The notes: generated by a model not told the origin, from the letters alone. 64,000 bases of DNA from Rhizobium leguminosarum (GCF_001679785.1 NZ_CP016286.1:3284001-3348000); one strand, 5' to 3'; positions 1-9,840 are shown, counted from the stretch's first letter. Numbers and translations: made by a program.

Positions 1-326
1 CGGAACGGCGTGACCTCGAAGACCCGGTCGGCCACGAGGCCGAGCGTCAGCAGCCGGCTTTCCATCGGCACGTCGAGCACGAGCACGCGCGTGTGCGGCG
101 TCGGCACGGTCTTCGTCATGCCGAGCTTCAAGCGAAGATCGATCGTCGGCACGCCCTGCCCGCGCACGTCGCGCAGACCGAGCAAATAGTCGGGACCATT
201 CGGAATCTTGAAGGCCTCCGCATAGTCGAGGATTTCCCGCACCACCTCAACCGGCACCGCGAAGATCTCGTCGCCGAGGCTGAAGGTCACGAATTGCGCT
301 TCCAGGGAGGTCGTGGCCATGATCAT
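1..326 (-). CDS. cheW: CheW-type chemotaxis coupling protein (3' part outside window)
   Basis: Reading the minus strand from an ATG at 326 gives a protein beginning [20 protein letters not shown], followed by the CheW pattern [30 protein letters not shown] and LVADRVFEV. CheW is a cytoplasmic adaptor linking chemoreceptors to CheA. The start overlaps the stop of the upstream chemoreceptor (ATGA), indicating translational coupling; a second Met at 320 is possible. The gene runs off the left edge, so only about 108 residues are visible. It is the second CheW of this operon, the other lying next to cheA. Confidence 0.9.
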   Translation of the reverse strand, partial: MIMATTSLEAQFVTFSLGDEIFAVPVEVVREILDYAEAFKIPNGPDYLLGLRDVRGQGVPTIDLRLKLGMTKTVPTPHTRVLVLDVPMESRLLTLGLVADRVFEVTPF

Positions 327-2140
327 GCGCTTTCCTTGAATTCGGCGTCCCCATCATCGGGACCGCCCATGGAGAGATCGAGAGCGAAGCCTTTCGCCCG
401 CGCCTGCTGACCGGCGACGCTGTTGGCGGCTGGTTTTTTGGCCCCCGGCTTGCGCGCGGTGGCCGGAGCCGGACTGCGCACCGTCATCCTGGCAGCTGGC
501 GTGCGGTCACGGCGGCCGCCCGCCATATCGACCTTGAAGAAGGCGATCGACGTCTGCAGTTCCTCGGCCTGGGAGGCGAGCTCTTCCGAGGTTGCGGACA
601 TCTGCTCGGAGGCGCCGGCATTCTGCTGCGTTACCTTGTCGAGCTGCTGGATCGCCTCGTTGATCTGCGAGGCGCCGATATCCTGTTCGCGGCAGGCAGC
701 GCTGATCTCGGAGACCAGTTCCGCCGTCTTGCGGATGTCGGGTACCAGGCGGCCGAGCATGTCGCCCGCTTCCTGGGCGGCTTTGACAGTATCACCGGAC
801 ATCGCGCCGATTTCGGCAGCGGCCGACTGGCTGCGCTCGGCAAGCTTGCGCACCTCCGAAGCGACGACCGCAAAACCCTTGCCATGCTCGCCGGCACGAG
901 CGGCTTCGACGGCAGCGTTGAGAGCGAGAAGGTCTGTCTGGCGGGCGATCTCCTGGACGATGCCGATCTTCTGGGCAATCGTGCGCATCGCATCGACAGC
1001 GCGAGAGACGGCTTCGCCGCTGGCTTCGGCATCCTTGGCCGACTGGCGGGCGATCTTTTCTGTCTGTGCAGCGTTGTCGGCGTTCTGCTTGATGTTGGCG
1101 GCCATCTCTTCCATCGAGGCGGATGCTTCTTCGGCCGATGCGGCCTGTTCGGTGGCGCCCTGCGACACCTGCTCGGAGCTCGAGGACAGTTCCTGGCTGC
1201 CGGCCGAGACATTCTCAGCGGCGGCGATCGCATCGGCGACGACGCCGCGCAGGCGCTCGACCATCTGCTCCAGCGCGATGCCGAGCATATCCTTCTCCGA
1301 AAGGGGCTTCGGAGAGACAGTCAGGTCGCCGTTCGAGATCTGGTTGGCGATCGTTGCGGTAGTGCGCAGGTTCGCCGTCATCCGGCTCATCGAATGGACG
1401 AGATCGCGGATTTCGTCGTTGCTCTTGTGCTCGATGTTCTGTTCGAGATCGCCGATGCTGACGGCATCGGCAAGGTTGACGGCGCGCTTCAGGCCGCGCG
1501 AAATGTTGAGCAGGATCCAGATCGCTGCTGCCGACGAGACGATGATCAGGCCGATCGTCATCATGACAAGCAGATTGCGTGACCGCGCATACTGGTCGTT
1601 GGTGGCGGCGTCGGTTTCGGCGACATTGCCGGTCACCGTGTCGTTCAGCTTAGTGAGGATGCCGAGAAGCTGGGTCGTCACCTGCTGGCCTTCGCCCATC
1701 GAGATGACGCCGGCCCGAGCGTTGGACTCCGTCGTGTTCTGCGTGGCGAGACCGGCGACGCGATCCTGCAGCGCTGTCCACTTGCCGTAGAGATCGCCGA
1801 ACTGGCCCATGCCATTCCTGATATCAGGGTCTTCCGAAGCAGCGAGGCGAGCCTGCAATGTCTTGATCTGCTCGCGCTGCTGCGAGATCTCATCGACATA
1901 ACCGGCGATCTTGGTCGGATCGGTGTTGATGATCGCATCCTTTTCGGCGCGGATCGAGCGCATCACGGCATCGGAGAGATCGCCGGAATCACGCAGATTG
2001 GCGACCGGACCGGCAACCATGATCGAGATCTCGCTGTTCAGCGACGAGAGATTGTAGATCGAGAGACCGGCCATGGCACAGGTCAGGAGAACGATGAAAC
2101 CGAACACCAGGCTCAGTTTGAGTTTGATCGTGAAGCGCAT
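323..2140 (-). CDS. Methyl-accepting chemotaxis protein 1 (605 aa)
   Basis: A classical transmembrane chemoreceptor. TM1 lies near residues 10-30, a periplasmic helical domain of about 155 residues follows, and TM2 lies near 190-212. Next come a HAMP domain, one extra HAMP-like unit ([15 protein letters not shown]), and the long coiled-coil signalling domain with the CheA/CheW-binding tip ([20 protein letters not shown]). The signalling part is almost identical to those of the next two receptors, while the sensor domain differs. It ends in an acidic tail ([14 protein letters not shown]) shared by all three receptors. The ligand cannot be read from sequence. Its stop overlaps the start of the downstream cheW. 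Confidence 0.95.
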   Translation of the reverse strand: MRFTIKLKLSLVFGFIVLLTCAMAGLSIYNLSSLNSEISIMVAGPVANLRDSGDLSDAVMRSIRAEKDAIINTDPTKIAGYVDEISQQREQIKTLQARLAASEDPDIRNGMGQFGDLYGKWTALQDRVAGLATQNTTESNARAGVISMGEGQQVTTQLLGILTKLNDTVTGNVAETDAATNDQYARSRNLLVMMTIGLIIVSSAAAIWILLNISRGLKRAVNLADAVSIGDLEQNIEHKSNDEIRDLVHSMSRMTANLRTTATIANQISNGDLTVSPKPLSEKDMLGIALEQMVERLRGVVADAIAAAENVSAGSQELSSSSEQVSQGATEQAASAEEASASMEEMAANIKQNADNAAQTEKIARQSAKDAEASGEAVSRAVDAMRTIAQKIGIVQEIARQTDLLALNAAVEAARAGEHGKGFAVVASEVRKLAERSQSAAAEIGAMSGDTVKAAQEAGDMLGRLVPDIRKTAELVSEISAACREQDIGASQINEAIQQLDKVTQQNAGASEQMSATSEELASQAEELQTSIAFFKVDMAGGRRDRTPAARMTVRSPAPATARKPGAKKPAANSVAGQQARAKGFALDLSMGGPDDGDAEFKESA

Positions 2141-2306
2141 TCCAAAACCCCCTTAGGACTGCAGCGGATATCCCGCGAATTGACACATTGTGCCGCCGTG
2201 AAAACGCTTCATGCGTTACCGGCCGAGCCGGTGTGCCCCGGCGCGTCCATGCGCCGGCCATAACGGGGCCGCTGTTGTCGCGGCCCCAATGCCTGCCGGT
2301 AAGCGC

Positions 2307-4232
2307 TTATGCGCTTTCCCGGAAATCATCATCGGCCGTATCCGGCCCTCCCATCGACATGTCGAGGGCAAACCCCTTCGCGCGGGCCTGCTGGCCCGCG
2401 ACGCTGTTGGCGGGAGCCGTCTTGCCGGCAGGTTTGCGCGCTGCGGCCGAAGCCCGGCTTCGGACGGTGAGTTTTGCAGCCGGCGCGCGCTCGCGGCGCC
2501 CGCCTGCCATATCGACCTTGAAGAAAGCGATCGACGTCTGTAGCTCTTCGGCCTGGGAGGCGAGTTCCTCGGAAGTTGCCGACATCTGCTCTGAGGCGCC
2601 GGCATTCTGCTGCGTCACCTTGTCGAGCTGCTGGATTGCCTCGTTGATCTGGGCCGCCCCGATATCCTGTTCACGGCAGGCAGCGCTGATCTCGGAGACC
2701 AGCTCGGCCGTCTTGCGGATATCGGGCACCAGCCGGCCGAGCATTTCGCCCGCTTCCTGGGCCGCCGTCACCGTATCGCTCGACATCGAGCTGATCTCGG
2801 CGGCAGCCGACTGGCTGCGTTCAGCAAGCTTGCGCACTTCGGATGCAACGACTGCAAAACCCTTGCCGTGCTCACCCGCACGAGCCGCTTCCACGGCAGC
2901 GTTGAGGGCGAGAAGGTCGGTCTGGCGGGCGATTTCCTGGACGATGCCGATCTTCTGGGCAATCGTACGCATGGCGTCGACAGCGCGGGAGACAGCCTCG
3001 CCGCTGGCTTCCGCATCCTTGGCCGACTGACGAGCGATCTTTTCGGTCTGCGCGGCATTGTCGGCGTTCTGCTTGATGTTCGACGCCATTTCCTCCATCG
3101 AGGCGGACGCCTCTTCGGCGGAAGCCGCCTGTTCGGTGGCTCCCTGCGACACCTGTTCCGAGCTTGCCGAAAGTTCCTGGCTGCCGGATGAGACGTTCTC
3201 GGCGGCGGAGATCGCATCGGCGACGACGCCACGCAGGCGCTCGACCATCTGTTCGAGCGCGATGCCCAGCGCATCCTTGTTGGAGAGCGGCTTTGGAGAC
3301 ACCGTCAGGTCGCCGTTCGCGATTTGATCGGCGATGCCTGCCGTGGTCCGCAGGTTGGAGATCATGCTCTGCATCGCGATGCCGAGCGCGTCTTTGTCCG
3401 AAAGCGGCTTGGCATCGGTGCTGAGGTCGCCCATGGCAATCTGATCGGCAAGTGCTGCCGTGGCGCGCAGATTGGCAGTCATGGTATTGACCGTATTGAT
3501 CAGATCCTTGATCTCGTCATTGGTTCTGACATCGACCTTCTGGTTGAGGTCACCGATTGCGACGGCGTTTGCGACGGTGGTGATCTTCTTAAGGCCATTG
3601 TTGATCCCGAGCGTAATCCACAACGCAGCACCGAGCGCCACGAGCACGGCGATGCCGGACGCGGTGGTGAGGATCAGTTTCGTTGAGTTATAGAGATTGG
3701 TGTTCGATTGGTTCGTCGCCTGCATGCCCTTGCGCTGGATGTCGATAAGGACGGAGATCGCATCGCCCATGTCGTCGGTCATCGTGCGCAGGTCACCGAG
3801 CGAAAGCGCCAGCGCTCCGGCCTGATCGCCACTGGCGTCCAGCTGCTGCAGCTCAGCGGATCTTTCACGAAATTTTGCGCCGATTGCCTGCAGCTTCTCC
3901 CAATAGGGTTTGCCCTCCGGCAGGGCGATGGCGTAGCCGGCATCGACAGTATCAAGCATCGTCTGCAGATGCTGGTCTGCCTCCTTATAGAAACCTGCAG
4001 CGGCTGTGGGATCCGTCGAGAGCAAAGCGTTCTTTTGGTAACGGATGGCGTCGACTTCGGCAATATTGGCGTTGAGGGCAAGTTCCAGACGGCGTACCGA
4101 GCCGTCGATCATCTTGCCGCTGGCCTCATTCAGAGTGCCGAGGCTCAGGCTTCCATAAACCGCGATGCCGATCAGCAGCAGCGTCATGATGCCAAAGGCA
4201 AGACCCAGTTTGAGTTTAATGGTGAAACGCAT
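2307..4232 (-). CDS. Methyl-accepting chemotaxis protein 2, with repeated HAMP units (641 aa)
   Basis: The start at 4232 ([10 protein letters not shown]) is chosen over an in-frame upstream ATG because MRFTIKLKL is also the N-terminus of receptor 1 and leads directly into TM1. TM2 is around residues 186-208 and the canonical HAMP around 209-261. Two further 39-residue HAMP-like units follow, at about 255-293 and 294-332, each containing GDL, KPLS and KDALGIA. The signalling hairpin and acidic tail ([12 protein letters not shown]) match receptors 1 and 3. It lies 74 nt inside a receptor series, separated from receptor 1 by 166 nt and from receptor 3 by 290 nt. Confidence 0.93.
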   Translation of the reverse strand: MRFTIKLKLGLAFGIMTLLLIGIAVYGSLSLGTLNEASGKMIDGSVRRLELALNANIAEVDAIRYQKNALLSTDPTAAAGFYKEADQHLQTMLDTVDAGYAIALPEGKPYWEKLQAIGAKFRERSAELQQLDASGDQAGALALSLGDLRTMTDDMGDAISVLIDIQRKGMQATNQSNTNLYNSTKLILTTASGIAVLVALGAALWITLGINNGLKKITTVANAVAIGDLNQKVDVRTNDEIKDLINTVNTMTANLRATAALADQIAMGDLSTDAKPLSDKDALGIAMQSMISNLRTTAGIADQIANGDLTVSPKPLSNKDALGIALEQMVERLRGVVADAISAAENVSSGSQELSASSEQVSQGATEQAASAEEASASMEEMASNIKQNADNAAQTEKIARQSAKDAEASGEAVSRAVDAMRTIAQKIGIVQEIARQTDLLALNAAVEAARAGEHGKGFAVVASEVRKLAERSQSAAAEISSMSSDTVTAAQEAGEMLGRLVPDIRKTAELVSEISAACREQDIGAAQINEAIQQLDKVTQQNAGASEQMSATSEELASQAEELQTSIAFFKVDMAGGRRERAPAAKLTVRSRASAAARKPAGKTAPANSVAGQQARAKGFALDMSMGGPDTADDDFRESA

Positions 4233-4522
4233 GTGATACCCCCGATTTGCGGTCAAAACGAATGGAGAGACATGTCCCCTTGGCGGGACGTCAAGCTTGG
4301 AAGTGATGTGCTGAAACGGGGAAAAGCGACTACATTCACTTCCCGGCAGCCGGACATCTATCCATCGCAGCGCCAACGCCTACATGCGTTGGGGGATGTT
4401 CTCGCCTCAGGCCACCGAAGCAGCCCGAGGGATCACATTGAGGCGAAGCGCTCACGCGCTTTTCCCTGAGAGAGCTTAGCCTCTCCCAGGGGAGCGCTTA
4501 TGCGCTTTCCCCAAGGGAGCGC
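4233..4522. repeat. Receptor 2/3 intergenic spacer with tandem AGCGC-type palindromes
   Basis: The spacer has no gene. Three short hairpins of the form AGCGC-4 nt-GCGCT lie close together at 4447-4460, 4493-4506 and 4518-4531. The last contains the stop codon of receptor 3, and the middle one is an exact 14-nt copy of it. The stop region of receptor 2 (AAAGCGCATAAGCGCT on the minus strand) has the same palindrome, so the spacer looks like duplicated 3'-end sequence of receptor genes. Confidence 0.6.
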
Positions 4523-6229
4523 TTATGCGCTCTCCCTAAAGTCGTCGTCGCTGGCGTCTGGACCGCCCATCGACATATCGAGAGCAAAGCCCTTGAGGCG
4601 GTGCTGCTGAGCCGAAATCGTCTGGCCGCGACCTTGGCTGTGAGCCTGCGGGCCGGGCTTGCGGACAGCGGCCGGGGCCTTCACCTTGGCCGAAGCTTTT
4701 GGCTGCGCCTTGTAGGCACCGGACCGCGCGCTGCCTGCCGTATCGACCTTGAAGAAGGCGATCGACGTCTGCAGTTCCTCGGCCTGGGCAGCGAGCTCTT
4801 CCGAGGTTGCCGACATCTGCTCGGAGGCGCCGGCATTCTGCTGCGTTACCTTGTCGAGCTGCTGGATCGCCTCGTTGATCTGCGAGGCGCCGATATCCTG
4901 TTCGCGGCAGGCAGCACTGATCTCGGAGACCAGCTCCGCCGTCTTGCGGATGTCGGGCACCAGGCGGCCGAGCATGTCGCCGGCATCGGCGGCAGCCTTG
5001 ACGGTATCGCTCGACATCGAGCTGATTTCCGCGGCAGCCGACTGGCTGCGTTCAGCAAGCTTGCGCACCTCCGAAGCGACGACTGCAAAACCCTTGCCAT
5101 GCTCGCCGGCACGAGCGGCTTCGACGGCAGCGTTGAGGGCGAGAAGGTCTGTCTGGCGGGCGATCTCCTGGACGATGCCGATCTTCTGGGCGATCGTGCG
5201 CATGGCGTCGACGGCACGCGTCACCGCTTCCCCGCTCATCTCCGCATCCTTGGCCGACTGGCGGGCGATCTTTTCGGTCTGGGCGGCGTTATCGGCGTTC
5301 TGTTTGATGTTGGCGGCCATCTGCTCCATCGAGGCGGAAGCCTCTTCGGCCGACGCGGCCTGTTCGGTGGCGCCCTGCGATACCTGTTCAGAACTCGCCG
5401 AAAGTTCCTGGCTGCCGGAAGAGACATTGTCGGCGGCCGACAGTGCGTCGGCAACGACGCCGCGCAGACGTTCGATCATGGTGTTGACGTTGCCCAGAAG
5501 TTCGCCGATTTCGTCACGGCTTGTGATGTCGGCCATCTTCGTCAGATCACCTTCCGACACTTCGCGAACCACGGCGTTGGCACGGCTAAGGCCCTTGCTT
5601 ATCGTGCTGGCGATCCAGAATGCGGTAATCGCAGCAACCAGCAGGGCAACGGCTGCCACCGCCATCATCATGGTGCGCGTGGCAGCATACTGGGCGTCGG
5701 CGTCATCGTCGGCGGCCTTCATGCGCTGTTTTTCAAGTGCCAGGATTTCGCTAAGTGTCGAGTCGATGTCGTTGGCAGCGGCCCGCGCCGCGGTCACGGA
5801 GACGGTATTTGCGCCTTCGGCGTTGCCGGCCTTCACATAGTCACGGATCTGATCGTCGGCTGCCGTGAAGGTCTTGGAAAGTTCGGCAATGCGCGCCCAG
5901 CGCGCCTTGCCTTCTTCGGTTGCCAACGCCAGTACCTGGCCGAAGGCATCTGCGAAGTCCTTGCGGGCTTGATTGCCCTTGGCGATCGCACCTGCGGTTT
6001 CGTCGGCAGTGCGGGCAGCGAGCAGGTTCTTCTGCTGGCGGATGGCCTCGAGCTGAGCAATGTTGATTTGCTGGGCGAGGTCGAGACGGGCTGCGGGACC
6101 GGCGAGAAGATTGCCAATCGTGTCGTTCAGCGATCCTAGGCTGAAGACGCCGTAGGCAGCGGTGCCCATGAGCATGAGGATGACGAAAGTGAACGCCGTC
6201 ACCAGTTTTGTCTTGATTGTCAATCGCAT
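4523..6229 (-). CDS. Methyl-accepting chemotaxis protein 3 (568 aa)
   Basis: Begins [20 protein letters not shown], which is TM1. A helical periplasmic domain follows, then TM2 near residues 190-210, a single HAMP domain and the signalling coiled coil. Unlike receptors 1 and 2 it carries no additional HAMP-like unit: the HAMP runs straight into [20 protein letters not shown]. The hairpin tip ([20 protein letters not shown]) is the same as in its neighbours and the C-terminus ends [12 protein letters not shown]. It starts 31 nt after the stop of cheW, so it is probably co-transcribed with it. Confidence 0.95.
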   Translation of the reverse strand: MRLTIKTKLVTAFTFVILMLMGTAAYGVFSLGSLNDTIGNLLAGPAARLDLAQQINIAQLEAIRQQKNLLAARTADETAGAIAKGNQARKDFADAFGQVLALATEEGKARWARIAELSKTFTAADDQIRDYVKAGNAEGANTVSVTAARAAANDIDSTLSEILALEKQRMKAADDDADAQYAATRTMMMAVAAVALLVAAITAFWIASTISKGLSRANAVVREVSEGDLTKMADITSRDEIGELLGNVNTMIERLRGVVADALSAADNVSSGSQELSASSEQVSQGATEQAASAEEASASMEQMAANIKQNADNAAQTEKIARQSAKDAEMSGEAVTRAVDAMRTIAQKIGIVQEIARQTDLLALNAAVEAARAGEHGKGFAVVASEVRKLAERSQSAAAEISSMSSDTVKAAADAGDMLGRLVPDIRKTAELVSEISAACREQDIGASQINEAIQQLDKVTQQNAGASEQMSATSEELAAQAEELQTSIAFFKVDTAGSARSGAYKAQPKASAKVKAPAAVRKPGPQAHSQGRGQTISAQQHRLKGFALDMSMGGPDASDDDFRESA

Positions 6230-6260
6230 CGGTCTAACCCCAATTTGAACTCAGCCGACA

Positions 6261-6770
6261 TCAGCTGGCGGCTCCCGCCGCGTCGTGCCTCGATGAAAAG
6301 ATCGCCTGCAGATTGGGGAGAATGATGAATTCTCCGCCCCTCTTCACCAGGCAGTTGATGTAATCGGCGCGCCAGCGCATGCCGACGCTCGGTGGCGCCT
6401 CGCTGGCGGATTTTGCAAGCGTCGTCACCTCGTTCACCTTATCGGTCCTGAGGCCGACGAGCGTCGGCTCGCCCTGCAGATCGATCTCGATGACGATGAA
6501 GCGGCTGTCGATCGTCGCCTCTGCTGCTTCCATCCCGAAGGCGAGACGCAGGTCGGCGAGCGGAATGACCTTGCCGCGAAAGTTGATGACGCTGGCGACG
6601 AAGGGCTGGCTGCCCGGCACCGCGGTCTCGGGAAGCAGGTCCAGGATTTCCTGGACGATGACCGCTTCCAGCGCGAAGGTTTCGCCGTTGAGATCGAAGG
6701 TCAGGACCTCGACTTCCTCGGCATAGCTCCAGTGATTGTCAAATCGTTCGGCTGCTGCTGTTGCACTCAT
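6261..6770 (-). CDS. cheW: CheW chemotaxis coupling protein (169 aa)
   Basis: Contains the CheW fold motifs LTFDLNGETFALEAVIVQEIL, ASVINFRGKVIPLADLRLAFG, VIEIDLQGEPTLVGLRTDKVNEV and a C-terminal ILPNLQAIFS. The quoted stretches each sit where CheW beta-strands are expected. CheW bridges receptor tips to the P5 domain of CheA. Start and cheA stop overlap as ATGA (6767-6770), consistent with coupled, stoichiometric translation. The protein is slightly long for a CheW because of N- and C-terminal extensions of about 15 residues each. Confidence 0.95.
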   Translation of the reverse strand: MSATAAAERFDNHWSYAEEVEVLTFDLNGETFALEAVIVQEILDLLPETAVPGSQPFVASVINFRGKVIPLADLRLAFGMEAAEATIDSRFIVIEIDLQGEPTLVGLRTDKVNEVTTLAKSASEAPPSVGMRWRADYINCLVKRGGEFIILPNLQAIFSSRHDAAGAAS

Positions 6771-8812
6771 CCTGCTACACGCAATTGCGCCTCCTGTTGC
6801 TGACCCGCGGCAACCAGGTGCCCGACGTCGAGAATGAGAGCGACGCTGCCGTCGCCGAGAATGGTGGCGCCCGAGAAGGTCGCGACGTTATTGTGCAGCT
6901 TCGACATCGACTTGATGACTGTCTGGTGGTCGCCGATGATCTGGTCGACGACGAGGCCGACGCGCTCAGTGCCGGTCGAGATGACGACGACCTTCTGATG
7001 CACGTCGGGCTTGGTGCCGGTGCGGAAGAGGTCGCGCAGGCGCAGAAACGGCACCAGGCTGTCGCGCAGCGAGATGAAGCTGCGGCCGCGCGAGCGAAGA
7101 TCTTCCTCGAGCGACAGTTCGAGGCATTCCTCGACCGCCGAGAGCGGGATGACGTAGCGGCCGGAACCGACGCGCACCAGCAGGCCGTCGATGATGGCGA
7201 GCGTCAGCGGGATGCGCAGCGACACTTCCGAACCCTGTCCCGGCACGCTGACAATGTCGATCGCGCCGCGGAGCGCCTCGACCGTCTTCTTCACCACGTC
7301 CATGCCGACCCCGCGGCCGGACAGATTGGTGATCGCTGCGGCCGTCGAGAAGCCGGGGGCGAAGATCAGCTGCAGCAGCTCGGAGTCGGAAAGCGGCTGG
7401 CCGGGCTGGATAAGGCCGGAGGATTCCGCCTTGGCGCGAACCCGTTCGCGATTGATGCCGCGGCCGTCGTCCTTGATCGAGATGATCACCTCGCCGCCGG
7501 CCTGGCGGGCCGAAAGGGTCACCGTGCCGGCTTCGGTCTTGCCGGAGGCAAGCCGGTCGGCGGGCGTTTCAAGCCCGTGATCGATCGAGTTGCGCACCAG
7601 ATGCACCAGCGGATCGGCCAGACGCTCGATGACTGTCTTGTCGACTTCGGTGCTCTCGCCCTCCGTCACCAGTTCGATCACCTTGCCGGTCTCGCGGGCG
7701 AGATCGTGGACGAGGCGGCGGAAGCGGGAGAAGAGGGTGGCAACCGGTACCATGCGCAGCACCATCATCGTGTCGCGCAACTCGCCGGAGAGGCGTTCGA
7801 TTTCTTCCGAGACGGAGCGCAGCGCGATATCGGCACTGGCGCTGGCGAGCTGGCTAAGGCGCGACTGGGCGATGACGAGCTCGCCGACGCGGTCCATCAG
7901 CTCGTCGAGACGCTCGGCCGGAACGCGGACATTCTCGGCCGCCTTCGCCTGGCTGGCTGGCGCAGGCGCCTCGCGCCTGGCCGGAACCGCCTCGACGGGA
8001 CGGAATTCCGGGACGGTGGCCGGTGAAACGGGGGCCGCCGATGCTGCGGCGACAGGGGCAGGTGCAGCCTTTTCCTCGACCGGAGCGGCGGTTGCCGCTG
8101 CCTGCCCGCTGATCTCCTCGACGCTGAGTTCCATGTCGTCGAGTACGAAGATGAAGACGTCGTCGATCGCCGAGCGGTCCTGCTCGCTGGTCAGCGTCAC
8201 GTCCCAGGAAATGTGGAGTTCCGTTGGAGTGAGCTCGTCGAGCGGCGGAATGGCCGAGGTATTGGCGCGTACGGTGCATTCGCCGAGATCGCGCAACTCG
8301 TCCAGCAGGCCGAGCGGGTTGGTGCCGTTGGCCATCGAATTGGCCGGCAGGCTGAAGCGGATGCGCCAGCTGTTCGTCTTCTTCGCCGGTGCTTCGCACA
8401 CGGCTGCGGTTGCGGGAACAGCGGCAGGCGCCGCTTCCTTGCCGCCGACGGCTGCCTGCAGCTGCGCCAGAAGCTTATGCCCGGTATCGCCGTGATCGGC
8501 ATCCGGCTGGTCGACGAGGGCACGCATATGGTCCTGAGCAGCGAGAACGGCGGCGACAAGTTCGCTGGTTGCCGCGACCTCGCCCTTGCGGACGCGGTCG
8601 AAGGCCGTTTCGCAATGATGGGTGAAGGCGGCGAGCGCCTCGAAACCGAACATCGCGCCGGAGCCCTTGAGCGTGTGGAGGCCGCGGAACACGGCGTCGA
8701 CGAGATCCTTATTGTCGAGCTGGTGGGTCAGGTCGAGAAGACCGGCCTCGATCGCTTCGAGGCATTCGGCTGCTTCCATGCGGAATACGGCGACCGGATC
8801 GAGCGTACTCAT
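6767..8812 (-). CDS. cheA: CheA chemotaxis histidine kinase (681 aa)
   Basis: A soluble CheA. The N-terminal Hpt (P1) domain has the phospho-accepting His at residue 46 (GLHTLKGSGAMFG). A P2-like response-regulator docking region follows at about 150-235, then an Ala/Pro-rich linker. The P3 dimerisation helices begin at about 290, and the P4 ATPase shows HLVRNSIDHGLE (N box), DDGRGI and GRGVGMDVV (G boxes). The C-terminal P5 CheW-like domain contains LLVRVGSGRYVIPLSAVEE. It phosphorylates CheY (and CheB, not in the window). ATGA overlaps with cheY upstream and cheW downstream show a tightly coupled operon. Confidence 0.97.
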   Translation of the reverse strand: MSTLDPVAVFRMEAAECLEAIEAGLLDLTHQLDNKDLVDAVFRGLHTLKGSGAMFGFEALAAFTHHCETAFDRVRKGEVAATSELVAAVLAAQDHMRALVDQPDADHGDTGHKLLAQLQAAVGGKEAAPAAVPATAAVCEAPAKKTNSWRIRFSLPANSMANGTNPLGLLDELRDLGECTVRANTSAIPPLDELTPTELHISWDVTLTSEQDRSAIDDVFIFVLDDMELSVEEISGQAAATAAPVEEKAAPAPVAAASAAPVSPATVPEFRPVEAVPARREAPAPASQAKAAENVRVPAERLDELMDRVGELVIAQSRLSQLASASADIALRSVSEEIERLSGELRDTMMVLRMVPVATLFSRFRRLVHDLARETGKVIELVTEGESTEVDKTVIERLADPLVHLVRNSIDHGLETPADRLASGKTEAGTVTLSARQAGGEVIISIKDDGRGINRERVRAKAESSGLIQPGQPLSDSELLQLIFAPGFSTAAAITNLSGRGVGMDVVKKTVEALRGAIDIVSVPGQGSEVSLRIPLTLAIIDGLLVRVGSGRYVIPLSAVEECLELSLEEDLRSRGRSFISLRDSLVPFLRLRDLFRTGTKPDVHQKVVVISTGTERVGLVVDQIIGDHQTVIKSMSKLHNNVATFSGATILGDGSVALILDVGHLVAAGQQQEAQLRVAG

Positions 8813-9177
8813 CTTCCGAGGACCTTTTTGACGATCTTCACGAGATTTTCCGGGTCGAACGGCTTGGTCAGCCAGCCCGTTGCGCCCGCTGCCTTGGCGC
8901 GAGCCTTGAGATCGGCGTCCGATTCCGTCGTCAGAAAGATAATCGGAACACCGGCCTGCGCCGGCAGCCTGCGCAGTTCCTCGATCATCGTCAACCCGTC
9001 CATGACGGGCATGTTGAGATCGGTCACGATCAGATCGAAGCTGCTGCTCTTGGCCTTCGCGAGGCCTTCTGCCCCGTCGGCGGCCTCGGTGACGGTGTAA
9101 CCGGCATTGGTCAGCGTGACATTGGTGGTCAGGCGAATGCTGGCGGAATCGTCAACGGTCAGGATATTTGCAGTCAT
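8809..9177 (-). CDS. cheY: CheY-like single-domain response regulator (122 aa)
   Basis: A lone receiver domain with the acidic pair D9-D10, phospho-acceptor D53 (VTDLNMPVMDG), the conserved Thr in FLTTES and Lys in LTKPFDPE. No output domain is present. In the family, phosphorylated CheY binds the flagellar motor or acts as a phosphate sink. In a non-major rhizobial che operon either role, or a non-flagellar output, is possible. The start overlaps the stop of the STAS gene and the stop overlaps the cheA start (both ATGA). Confidence 0.95.
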   Translation of the reverse strand: MTANILTVDDSASIRLTTNVTLTNAGYTVTEAADGAEGLAKAKSSSFDLIVTDLNMPVMDGLTMIEELRRLPAQAGVPIIFLTTESDADLKARAKAAGATGWLTKPFDPENLVKIVKKVLGR

Positions 9178-9503
9178 AATGTCACCTTTTTATGCAACCA
9201 GAAATTTTCGTCTTCTTTGTCGAAGGATTCGATGAAACCTGCGCGCTCAAGTACCTTCAGAACCGAGCCGCGGGCCGGCGAAGAAAGTTTGAACGTCTTT
9301 CCCTTGGCCTTTGCTTGGCGGCGAGCGGATTCGATGAGCTGAATGAAACTCAGATCCGCTTCAGCACTTTCGGGAATCTCGATGATGATTACATCACGGC
9401 TGTGAAATTCATCCGTAATCTTTGAATATAATTCGGACGCGCAGCGAATACTCAGCAAATCCGGCAAATTTATAGATTCGTAATATTGTTTTGGAGTATC
9501 CAA
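9174..9503 (-). CDS. STAS-domain protein leading the chemotaxis operon (about 109 aa)
   Basis: The visible core (SINLPDLLSIRCASELYSKI, VIIIEIPESAEADLSFIQLI, ARGSVLKVLERAGF) matches the STAS / anti-sigma-factor antagonist (MlaB-like) fold; the Ser in ADLSF sits at the usual phosphorylation position. The reading frame stays open to an ATG at 9629. I prefer a TTG at 9503, preceded by GCGGGGG, because it begins directly at the domain; a GTG at 9548 is another option. It overlaps cheY by ATGA. A role as an extra signalling input or output of the che system is inference. Confidence 0.75.
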   Translation of the reverse strand: MDTPKQYYESINLPDLLSIRCASELYSKITDEFHSRDVIIIEIPESAEADLSFIQLIESARRQAKAKGKTFKLSSPARGSVLKVLERAGFIESFDKEDENFWLHKKVTL

Positions 9504-9840
9504 CGCAGCCCCCGCAACCAGAGAAATACTTGATGACCCTAAGAGGACTCTCACGACAGCGTTAATGCAGGGTAAACAGCGGTTGTAGGAAACTACCGTA
9601 TAACGAGTCCTGAGCCCCCCAATTCTCATCCGGAATAAGTTGTATTTTCCTCTCCAAATTTAGAAACAAATAAAATAAAAGCAGTAGGTTAAGCATATTA
9701 ACCAACCATGAGATACGAGCGGCGGCGCCATCCATCTTTCGTTAATCACAACGCAGACGAGTCTGGCGCGTTTACCGGACGTTTCCATCCTGCCCGTAGA
9801 AATAGAGTCAGATTAGCCTGTGTTTTAAGAAAAGGTATAA
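9504..9840. promoter_or_regulatory. Divergent AT-rich control region of the che operon
   Basis: This spacer separates the divergently transcribed STAS-che operon and the receptor-like gene at 9841. It is visibly AT-rich around 9645-9700. It holds a perfect interrupted palindrome GGTTAA-N5-TTAACC at 9687-9703. At 9562-9577 is TTAA-N7-TAAAC, one base from the alphaproteobacterial CtrA-type box TTAA-N7-TTAAC. Neither site is proven. The possible longer N-terminus of the STAS gene (to 9629) would reduce the region. Confidence 0.4.

Noticed and set aside
423..1790. Long plus-strand frames opposite the chemoreceptors (also 4601-6139 and 2188-3030)
   Set aside because: They mirror the signalling domains in all three receptors and only exist because of high GC; the minus-strand products are unmistakable chemoreceptors.
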